Of a DNA stretch of 64,000 bases, positions 1 through 10,400 are shown piece after piece (within the stretch, counting starts at the first letter, position 1; each line of letters opens with the position of its first letter). The position numbers and the translations under genes are program-made. Source of the DNA: Morella rubra (lineage: Eukaryota; Streptophyta; Magnoliopsida; Fagales; Myricaceae); NCBI GenBank assembly GCA_003952965.2, contig CM025852.1, positions 558,001 to 622,000 on the forward strand. Reading direction: 5' to 3'. The notes under the pieces were generated by a model. The model made no database searches and was not told the DNA's origin. It saw only the letters and a list, made by a program, of their open reading frames with translations.

Positions 1-366
1 AACAGTAGTGAAGTCGATCAAACCCCACACCAGGCCGGGAAACTAATCATGGACCCTCCGGAATCATTTAGTTTTTTCTTAATTAATAACCTGACCTTTT
101 ATTTTGCAAACTGTCTTCTAATCATGCTCCTCCCTGATTGTCTTATCAAGGTTATGTTCCTCTCACTCCTTGTGTACCTGTGTCTGAGCTACAATTCCGC
201 AATGAACATAATACTTCCTTCAGCTAGTGGGATTGTTCTAGATGAGCTAGCTATCCTTAACCTTGGAATTCCCGCACTGCTTTTTCTCCGCAGGAGGTTG
301 CGAAGAGAATTTAACCAGGCTTTATATAGGCTAGGGGGTAACGTCCCTTTCGAGTTGCACAGGTAG
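1..366 (+). CDS. Ankyrin/PGG-domain membrane protein, 3' end only (gene D)
   Basis: The frame is open from base 1, so the gene starts upstream of the window; the stop is TAG at 364-366. The visible C-terminal part begins NSSEVDQTPHQ and then holds two or three hydrophobic membrane segments, among them LTFYFANCLLIMLLP and LGIPALLFL. Gene C at 28.3-28.8 kb encodes the same stretch directly after a recognisable PGG motif, which identifies the family: plant ankyrin proteins with a C-terminal PGG membrane domain, of which ACD6 and ITN1 are known members. No break is visible here. At the position where gene C has TAG, this copy has CAG. It lies tail-to-tail with gene A. The function of this particular protein is unknown. 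Confidence 0.75.
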   Translation, partial: NSSEVDQTPHQAGKLIMDPPESFSFFLINNLTFYFANCLLIMLLPDCLIKVMFLSLLVYLCLSYNSAMNIILPSASGIVLDELAILNLGIPALLFLRRRLRREFNQALYRLGGNVPFELHR

Positions 367-1943
367 AAGTCAGCTTGTTTCAAATGGCGGAGTGATGGAA
401 ACATGTGGGAATCAGAAGTCAGCTTGCTTCCTTCTGCATTATCGAATTGTGCTTTGAATTATTGAATGTCAGGCATTGACCTTGGCTTCTCAGATCGCTA
501 GTCATCATGGCTGGAATCAAGTACTCTTTTCCCGTAAGTATATTTCTAGGCAGCAAAGCAATTTTTATCATCTAGCTAGTGGCCCCTTGTACAACTCTTC
601 TCCCTTTAGGCACCTCTATGTAATGAGATTGTACAATATTGGATTTAATTATTTCAATTTGTGGCCTGTAAGTTTGAATACAAATTAGTAAGAAGAGTAA
701 TTTTCGGGTAACCAGGCCTCCAACATTAAGATAAGTTTTGATGAACAATTTGTGATAAAACTGTTGGGCTCTTGGGATCTTATACACAATTCCTATTGCA
801 TCTAAAGACCCCTGATAATGAATTGTTACGTGATGTAATAAAAAAATTCATCTTCTCTTGATTGTCGTCAGCTTGTACAACGTGGTCAGCGGGGTCAAAT
901 CCATTGAACTTTTTTACGATGTCACTCAATAAAAAATTAAAATTAAGACCTCATGGTTAAAATTAGAAAGGAAAAAAAAAAAAGATTTCGTGTTACTGTG
1001 AAATTATAATATAGAGATGCAAATTGTAAATTTATTGAAAATGCAATAATATTGTAGTATCAAATTTGATAGTTTAAGGTGTAAATTGTAAGGAAGTGTG
1101 ATAATTATATATATGTTCCAAGTATATTTTTCTCAATTATATATATATATGAAAATAAAACTCATAACACATGAATTAACACTATTGTATGTCTCCTTCG
1201 TTGTATGGTTGCATAGAAAGGACAAGAAAAATAAAAAGAAACGAACCAAGAACTCAATTAATTAAGCTGGTTCTTATTCTTTTGCGCATTTTGCCATTAT
1301 TTTCGACATCAAGAGACAAAGCCACCTCCGACTTTGCCTACAGTTTGATCAGGCTTCGTCGTTCTTGCATGAGCCGAATTTATATTCAATCATGTTTGGT
1401 GTTCTGATAGATACTCTTCCGTTCTTAATTTCCCGGTTTTTCTCCTCGAAGTAACGCCGTATGAGAACAGAAAAAAAGGTCCAAATTCGGCTTACAAAGA
1501 TTTATAGGAAGTCTCGTACAGTTGGCCAAAGGCAGCTGAAGGATAAAACACAAGTGAGGTGGAAAGTTGAAGTCCGTATATATCTTGAACATGACTAAAG
1601 TGCAAGTCCATGTCCTAAACTTGGAACAGAAGAAGCTTATGTCCAGCAACCTTAAACATGACTAAAGCGTTAAGTCCTGATCATATGAGCTTGATGCTTC
1701 TACTAAAATACAGCTCCAACATTCAGGTAGCAGCACTACTATCAGCCACAAAGAACTCCAAACGCAAAGCAAACGCAACCAAAGGGAACATCCTAGCTAG
1801 TTATCGATTTCATAAAACTAGTACAACTTATAAGCTCATAGACAGTATATGAAATCAAACAAGCATCAATTCAAATTTCCTCCATGGCATGCAATGAATC
1901 TGATCGGAAGGCTTCTTTGACGTGTATCTAGACACTGTTCAGC
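367..1943. other. Intergenic spacer between convergent genes D and A, part of a segmental duplication
   Basis: No convincing gene is visible. Stretches match the spacer after gene C: 300-480 resembles 36737-36890, 690-930 resembles 37030-37230, and 940-1860 resembles 38075-39830. The second unit carries extra insertions at about 37230-38075 and 38758-39568. A short ORF starting MSPSLYGCIERTRK occurs in both copies (1189 and 38329). It drifts in frame between them, so I treat it as non-coding duplicated DNA. Confidence 0.6.
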
Positions 1944-3452
1944 TCATGGGCAACCCCTGCAGTAGTCCCAGTACTTTGCCAGTTTGCGTATTTCCCGTTT
2001 CTTCAGCCACAAAACAACTTCAACATAAATCCATAGAAAGTAAGGAATAAGACCTACATCTGTAGCAAGTGCTAAAGTAGTTGAAGGTCGAAGTATGATT
2101 GATGTCGAGACAAAATAGCAGACCAGCAGGAAAGAGAGGAGTGTTATGAACCCCCAACTGATTACACTAGGCCGAGGGAGTAGAAGGACTAGGAGGAAGA
2201 ATCCCGAGTGAAAGATCAGACTATTAAGAATGAAAAAAATATATGAAGTGGAATTGCCCATCATTACTTTCCCGTGCTGGTGTACTGGGGCGGCTGTGGT
2301 AGTTTGCTGTAGGGTACTAGTACTGTCATCTTGCCAAACTCCTCCAGGGGGGCTGAGCACTGCCTGGTAGGTAACTGTTGCAAGAAGTGCGCCAACCACC
2401 AACAGCGCATTTTGCACTTCACTTTTTAGGTTTCCTACCTCCACATGGCGGGCCATGAGACGATTGCAAACCCATCTGATGATAGAAAAAATAGTACCTT
2501 CGCCCTTACGCAACAAATTCCTGATCTCTGGATTGTCGACAGCAGCTTGCACGACATCCGCGACATCCTGCGGGGTCAAACCCCTTTTATTCCTTGATGT
2601 TCACATATTGGACGAGACAGTTCACTATTAAGAATCGCACCTCCTGCTGATGTAAAGATATATAATTAGTCAATATTCCATAAAATAAATTGAAAACCTT
2701 ACAAATTAAAGTTAAAAAGTATAAGAACATTGCATATAAACCTGGCAAACTTGACGGCTAATGTAAATCATTCGAGGGCATTAGCCTTTAATTTACAAAA
2801 TAAGATAAACCAATATTACTCCGAATACCATTATCCCTTTTTAATATGAAACATGGATAGAGAGGACTTGCCTGCGTTCGATTCTGTTGTACTGCAATGT
2901 GCAACACAGTATTACCCTCCTCGTCCTGCTCGTTCAGATAGTTTCGTAATACGTAGAAAGAGCAAAACGATCCCGCGGCCAGGAACTTAAAAGCAATCGA
3001 ACATGCGGTGTTTCAGGGCAATATGGAGAGCAGTCTCCCTTTGAATTGTCACATCGAGAACAGACTCGGGGCACACTTTCAAAACTTTTGCCAAAACTTG
3101 GAGGTCTCCTATTTCAGCTGCATAATGCAAAGGAGTCATACCCCCTTTCCTTTGACACGGATAAGGCCCTTATCCACATCGATAGCTGGAGCGCCAGTTG
3201 TGTATTCTTCGCTCGCAAGGCAAGGTGCATGGGGGTGAGACCCTCTTGATTAAGCTTCCTAGCAAATGACGGCTTCAAAATCATGATCTCCCCGGCAAAA
3301 TGGGTTTGCCCTGCAGATGCAGCAGCGTGTAAAGGAGTGTGGACACAGGAAAACTTATCGATGTTGTCCAAAACTTCTTTATCATTCTCTATCAACTGGT
3401 ACAATACGTCAACATCTCCTCGCTCAGCAGCATCCCTCAACCTCTTATCCAT
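1944..3452 (-). pseudogene. Ankyrin/PGG-domain gene, broken copy (gene A)
   Basis: This copy is very close to gene B. Exon 1 (3452-2872) begins MDKRLRDAAERGDVDVLYQL and encodes ankyrin repeats. Exon 2 (2643-1944) encodes the PGG domain with SPPGGVWQDD and about four membrane segments, ending YCRGCP. Exon 1 is 581 nt against 594 nt in gene B and exon 2 is 700 nt against 699 nt, so both carry frame-breaking indels. Exon 1 shifts frame after LALRAKNTQLALQL near 3175. Exon 2 meets TAA near 2595, where gene B reads NIRNKMNLTPLDVL. The exon 1 donor is AG|GCAAGT, a GC donor. Expression could still occur from the promoter, but no full-length product can be read. Confidence 0.85.
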
Positions 3453-3497
3453 TTCGAGTAGTGGTAGGTGGTTAAAAGAAATGGTCGAGCTTTAAAA

Positions 3498-4011
3498 TGC
3501 CGAAACTAAGGAGGGTAGCTGCAAGTTTGAGAAGAGTTTTCGAAAATCCCCGTCTTTTACAATGGTTAGGATTGGGACAGCTTGCACTTTGATCATGGGT
3601 GCGATGTAGACATATATAAGCTTTTTCTTTTCCAACTTTAGGGCTTGGGCTCACTGTTCAATCACTGTCAGGGCGGACATAAGCTTTTTCTTTCCCTAGC
3701 TTAATTTGCCGAAACTGAGGAGGGTGGCTGCAAGATTGAGGAGAGTTTTCGAAAATCAAAGGTTAGGATTGGGAGTCGGGACAGCTTGCACTTTGATCAT
3801 GGGTACGATGCAGACATATATAAGCTTTTTCTTTTCCAACTTTAGGGCTTGGGCTCACAGTCCAATCATGGTCAGGGTGGACATAAGCTTTTTCTTTCCC
3901 TAGCTTAATTTGCCGAAACTGAGGAGGGTGGCTGCAAGTTTGAGGAGAGTTTTCGAAAATCCCCGTCTTTTACAATGGTTAGGATTGGGACAGCTTGCAC
4001 TTCGATCATGG
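3498..4011 (-). promoter_or_regulatory. Tandemly repeated promoter segment upstream of gene A
   Basis: A unit of about 205 bp starts at 3498, 3707 and 3911. The third copy is interrupted at 4011 by Copia-3 and resumes at 21297-21400. Each complete unit holds a TATA-like ACATATATAAGC (for example near 3609-3620) and a second AAGCTTTTTCTTTCCCTAGC motif. Gene B has one copy (41496-41700). The first TATA lies about 160 bp upstream of the gene A start, a reasonable promoter distance. The promoter role is inferred from position; the repetition is seen directly. Confidence 0.6.
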
Positions 4012-4144
4012 TATTAAGAAACACGAGTACGGAGAGAAAGAAATCTTTCATTAACTGAGAATACTCTGTATTACAACCTCTGTTACTTTATTTACAGGAA
4101 GAGAATAAATAATACAATCTGTACACTAAACTGAAACGGTGAAA
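4012..4144 (-). repeat. Copia-3 3' LTR, outer part (continues at 16641-16716)
   Basis: It matches 21095-21230 with scattered substitutions. The LINE is inserted at its position 133. The 15-bp ACTGAAACGGTGAAA at 4130-4144 recurs as ACTGAAACAGTGAAA at 16626-16640, the LINE target duplication. Confidence 0.9.
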
Positions 4145-4435
4145 TTAGGGAAGCGACACCACGCGCGTGCGACCGCTCTCTCTGTAGAGCTCTCACCCTT
4201 TCCCAGCTGACGCTTTTCCTCTTTCTTCCATCTCGCTTCATCTCAGCTCACTGATTCTGCATTCCTTTGGCCTATTCCTCCGCGTTTTCCTCTACTCTGT
4301 CATCGTTTCTCCTTTCTCCATCCGTGTCTACCATTTCATTTTAGTCTTCCTAATCTGCCCCCTCTGCCATCAGTTCCCTCAATCTCTTTACTTCTTCCAT
4401 CTCCGTTTCTCTCCTTCCTTTCAGTTTCTCTTAGC

Positions 4436-7400
4436 ATGACTCAAGAAGATCTTGTAAAGGAGCTCGAAGACCTTGCTCTGCGCACCCAGAATCTTAACTG
4501 GGGTAGTTCGGCTGAGGATGTGGAAGTTTACAAGGCAGAGACCAAAGCGGTTGTTGAGCACAGAACGAAAACCACAAACATATAGAAGCTAATATTTAAC
4601 GTGGTTCGGCAATGTGTCTACGTCCATAGAGGAGAGAACTTTGATTTCACTGAATCAATTTACAACTTTCAAGTCAACCTCACTGCAACAACTCTCTCAC
4701 AATTTTACTCACTCTATTTCGCACCACTCCTTTACTTTTGGGATAAACTCATAGTTAGCCCCTATGTTTGGGCAAAAATCAAGTTGCTACCCTTATTTTT
4801 CAATCCAACAATTTGAGACCCATAACTTTCAAAACCTATCAATCTTCGCCCTCCATCTAAATTAGACGTTAAATCAAACGGAAAAGCATGAAAAATGACC
4901 AAAATGCCCCTCCAAAATAAAATTACTAAAAAAATTGAAAAAAATTTATTAAGAATAAAAAATGATATTTTTTTAGAAAAATAATATTTTAAAATAAAAC
5001 TATTGAAAATCTATTTCAATAATCTATTTATTTTTAATTTATTTCTTTAATTTATATTATTTTAATTTATTTTTTAAAATTTAGCCTTGGAGGGGCATTT
5101 TGGTAATTTTGCACGATTTTCCGTTTGATTTAACGTCTAATTTAGACGGGGGCAAAGATTGATAGGTTTTAAAAGTTATAGGTCTCAAATTGTTGGATTG
5201 AAAAATAAGGGTAGCAACTTGATTTTTGCCCAAACATAAGGGACTAACTATGAGTTTACCCCTTTACTTTTTCTCTCAGTCACGTTACTAATTTTATAGA
5301 GAAAGGAGGATAGTCAATTTCTCGTTGAGCTGTTGCAGTTAATGCACTGCACACCTGACTCCATTAAATGGGGTTATTGCTACGTTGCAAGATTTGCCAC
5401 CGGCAAATCTTGACTGGATTGCTTAGGTATGGAATCGCAAGAAAAAAAAACGCGAAAGTCAACAATTCTCCCCCTCCATACCCACAAGAGGAGACTGTAT
5501 CCTGACATCAATCAATTAGAGGTGTCCATCTCAGCTATGTCTCTACAAAGCTCGAGCTTCTCACGAGTGACCACTTTTGTCAACATGTCTGCTGGATTCT
5601 CTTTTGTGTGGATCTTCATAAGCTTTAGTAGTTGTTGCTCCATCACCTCGCGTATCCAATGATAGCGAATGTCAATATGTTTCGTGTGGGAATGGTACAT
5701 TGCATTCTTGCTCAAATCCAGAGCACTCTGACTGTCACAATGTACCTTGTATTCCTTCTGACTGATTCCCAACTCTTGGAGAAACCCCTTTAACCACAAC
5801 ATTTCCTTCCCAACTTCCGCTGTAGCAATGTACTCTGCTTCTGTTGTAGATAAAGCCACACATTTTTGTAATCTGGACTGCCATGAGACAGCTCCCCCAG
5901 AAAATGTGTATATGAATCCTTATGTAGATTTTCTTCCATCAAGATCACCAACCATATCCGAGTCTGTATATCCTTCCAAGACAGGATCAGCTCCCCCAAA
6001 GCACAAACATAGCTTTGGCGTACCTTTTAAGATACCTGAGAATCCACTTGACTGCTTCTCAATGTTCCTTTCCTAGGTTGGAAAGAAATCGACTCACAAC
6101 TCCTACAGCGTGAGCGATGTCAGGTCTCGTACACACCATTGCGTACATAAGACTGCCAACAGCTGAAGAGTAGGGGACTGCAGCCATCTCTTCAACCTTT
6201 TCCCTCGATGAGGGACACGAGCTCTTGCTCAATTTAAAATGACTAGCCAGTAAATTACTGACTGGCTTAGCACTTTCCATGTTGAACCTTTTGATCACCT
6301 GTTCAACATATCTCTCCTGTGACAACTATAGCTTCTTAGCTTTTCTGTCACGAACAATCTTCATGCCCAATATCTGCTGGGTTAGTCCTAAGTCCTTCAT
6401 GTCGAAGAACTTAGAGAGATATGTCTTCAACTTGTTGGTTATGGATGCATCTTGTCCAACAATCAGCATATCATCAACATAAAGCAGTAGAGTAACGAAA
6501 TTACCATTTAGGAATTTGTGAATATACACACACTGGCCTACAGCAGTTTTTCTGTAGTCATGACTCACCATAAATGAGTCAAACTTTTTGTACCACTATC
6601 GGGGAGCCTGCTTAAGACCGTAGAGGCTCTTCTTTAACTTGCAGACCAAGTGTTCCTTCCCATGAACTTCAAAACCTTCTGGCTGCTCCATGTATATCTC
6701 TTCTTTGAGATCTCCATGAAAAAACATTGTCCCCACATCCATTGTTCAAGCTCCAAGTTTAGACTGGCAACCAATCCAAGTACAACTCGAATTAAGGTCA
6801 TCTTCACTACAGGTGAGAATATCTCGTCAAAGTCAACTCCTTTCTTCTGTTGAAAACCTTTAACAACCGAACGAGCTTTGTACTTCACTTGCTTGCCATC
6901 GTTCTTCAGCTTAAATACCCATTTATTCTTCAGTGCTCTCTTGCCCTTTGGAAGCTTCACCAACTCATACGCCTAATTTTTCTGCAAGGAACTCATCTCT
7001 TCTTGCATAGCTTGAATCCATCTGACTTTAGCTATATGAGTTTTTGTTTCATGAAAACTTTCTTGCTCCCCCTCTTCAGTAAGAAGAATATAATCCGATT
7101 CCAGATATCACCTTGATGGAATCAACAATCGGCCTCTCGTGTATCTGTCTTGTTGAGGCTCATCAACTAGAGGAAGTTCTTCATCATCTGATTGTTGTGA
7201 TGATTCAACAGCTTCTAGTGGAGTGGGTACCTCCTCCCCCTACTCAACACCTCTTCATCAGTATCGACTTCCTCTTCTTCTTCTGGGATCCTTCCTGTAT
7301 TTCTTCAGTATCTGTGGTAGACTGGATTGGTGCAGGACTTGTAACAGTATCTTGAGCACTTGTACTGTTTTCACCTGGGTTTGTTGATCTTTTAAAGCTA

Positions 7401-10400
7401 CCATATAACTCAGCTTCATGGAACACAACGTCCCTGCTTCTGATGACCTTCTTAGCTTCTGGATCCCAAAGTCTATATCCAAATTCTTCATCTCCGTATC
7501 CAATAAAAATACACGGAGTGGACTTGACATCAAGCTTCTGCCTCTGCTCCTTGGATACATGTGCAAATGCTTTGCACCCAAATACTCTCAGATGAGAGTA
7601 GGAGATCTTATGACCAAACCACACCATCTTCGGAACTTCGAACTTCAATGGTACAGATGGTGTTCTGTTGATCAGATAACAGGTTGCATGAATGGCTTCA
7701 CCCCAGAATGGCTTAGGCAACTTGGCCATACTGAGCATACATCTGGTTCGTTCTACAATGGTCCGATTCATCCTCTCGGCTACACCATTGTGTGTTGGGG
7801 TGCGTGGGACCGTCTTCTCGTGTCTGATGCCATGGCCAGAGCAGTATGCTCTGAACTCTCTGGAAGTGTACTCACCTGCATTGTCTGTTCGGAGGCACTT
7901 TAACTTTTTTCCAGTTTCTCTTTCCACCATAGCATGAAAGTTGTTGAATTGTTCAAAAACTTGGTCCTTCGTTCTCAAGAAATACACCCACACTTTATTT
8001 GAAATATCATCAATAAATGTAACAAAATACCTATTACTACCCAAAGACTCCACCTCTAAGGGACCGCATATATCAGAGTGTACCAGGCTCAACAACTCTG
8101 ATCTTTTACTAGTAGATGTACTAAATGAGACTCGATATTGCTTACCGAATAAGCAATGCTCACAAGGGTTTAGTGCTGTGCCTTTGTTGACTGTCATCAG
8201 CGCTTTCTTTGCCAGTGTAAACAACCCTTTCTCACCCATATGACCGAGTCTCTCGTGCCACAAATTTGGAAATGCCTCATCTTGAACTGCATTGAGGCTA
8301 TCGGTGCATATCTTCATATGAGTCTTGTATAACGTGCTGCAGATATGTCCACGGGCGACAACCATGATACCTTTCGTCAGCTTCCAAACACTATTGCTGA
8401 AGTGGTTGTCATAGCCCAATCGATCAAGGGCTGTCCCGGATATCAAATTTAACCTGAGGTCGGGCACGTGTCGAACGTCTTTCAACACCATGGTACAACC
8501 AATATTTGTCTTTATACAAACATCGTCAATACCCACGATCTTTGAGGAACTAGTGTTACCCATCCTCACTGTACCATAATCTCTAGCTTTATACGTGGTG
8601 AAGAAATCACTACGAGGAGTGGCATGGTAGGAAGTTGCTATGTCTACCACCCATTCTACATCCTGACTCGCAACATGGAGACATTCTTCTTCACCGGTGG
8701 AGAGTAATGCACAATCTTCTGGAATGGTGACTAATGCTTCACCATTAGCCTTCTTTAGTTGGTTGCTGGATTAACCTTGCTCCCGATGTAACTTCCGGCA
8801 GTTCCTTGTAATGTGGCCTTCATGCCACAGTGGAAACATTTCATCTTGCCCTTTTGGTGGTAACGCTGGGATTTGGGATCTGCCTCTGCTTATGCTCCTG
8901 CCTCTACTTCTCCCTCTACCACTTCGTTGGTGCCTTCCTTTCGGTTATGAAGGCATGTGACTGGTCCATACCAGCCTCTTTTCTCTTGGCTTCCTCATTG
9001 AGCAAGGCATCATTTACCATCATCATGGTAAGTTTGCCGTCTGGAGCCGAATTGCTGAGGGAGACCACTAACGTCTCCTAGTTGTCTGGTAACGAACTGA
9101 GAAGTAAGAGAGCTTGTTCTTCATCACCAAGATTCAATGCAACGGTTGAAAGTTGGTTCACCAGGTTCTGAAACTCACTGGTGTGTTCAGCAACAGAGGT
9201 ACCGCTCTTCAACTTCAAATTCACGAGGCGTCTCATTAAGAGAGCCTTATTTTAAGCAGTCTTGGCCTGATACATGTTCTCTATCTTTTGTCATAGAGTG
9301 TAGGCGTCTATCTCCTGTGCAACATGATGAAATACACTATGGTCGATCCATTGTCTGATCTGACCAATAGTTTTCTTATTCGACTTTTTCCAATCATTTT
9401 CCAATGTCGTGGCTGCTTTTACTTCTTTCTCTTCTATTGGATGGAACAGATCCTTACAATTTAAGAGATCTTCCATCCAGGGTCTCCAAAGTGTGTAGTT
9501 GGTCGCCGTAAGTTTGATCATTGCACTATAACTTGAATCCTCCATGAATTCTGCCTTTAATCTAGCTCAAATGGCTTGTTGCTCTACGTTCGGAGTAGAA
9601 TCTCGCAAAACAGAGCCCACTGTTGTGTTCGGAACGGTCGAAATTGCTAGAAACAGGTCTTTTCTAGCCCAAAAAAGGACAAAAATTGGGCCTAAATGCA
9701 CAAAATTCGAATCTAGAATATTCCTTCCAGAAACGAAATATTCACCGGAGATGCTAACGCTGTTAACTATCTCAGTTAACTTAAACTCGAGCGAGTCAAC
9801 TCGGTAACTCGGCCCTACTCGAAGAGTTGATTCGCTGACTCGGCTAACCTGGAAACCTGGTCTAAACCCGAACCGATCCGGTGAACAAAAGGTGCGTGGA
9901 GAGCCTGAAGCGCGTGGGACGACAAGCGTTCAATTCTCGAGCATGTGAGAGCGTGTGACACATGAATCCGATAGCTGGCGGCGCGTGGGAATGCGTGTGG
10001 CAAGTGAGGACACACACAGAATCTTCTATCGGCGCTTGTGGGCACGTGCAGTGTCCGTTTGACCTCTGGTTTGTATTGTGCTCGTCTCGTTGTGAGAATT
10101 ACCAGTTAGCTCCAAATTTCATTTGGACACAGATTGGATCTCGGCCGAATACAAAAACGAAAATTCCGACCACCTGCCACGCTTTCACTTGTTGAGCACA
10201 GAACAAAAACCATAAACACATAGAGGCCAATGTTTAACATGGTTTGGCAATGTGCCTACGTCCACAAAGGAGAAAACTTTGATTTCACTGAATCAATTTA
10301 CAACTCTCAACTTAACCTCACTGTAGCAACTCTCTCACAATTTTACTCATTATATTTCGCACCACTCCTCTACTTTTTCTCTCATTCGCGTTACTACTTT

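Noticed and set aside
1189-1407. ORF MSPSLYGCIERTRK repeated at 38329
   Set aside because: Shared because the spacer is duplicated. The frames diverge by indels, which argues against a conserved peptide.
7418-7903. 161-codon plus-strand ORF opposite Copia-1 pol
   Set aside because: It is the shadow of the integrase frame on the minus strand.
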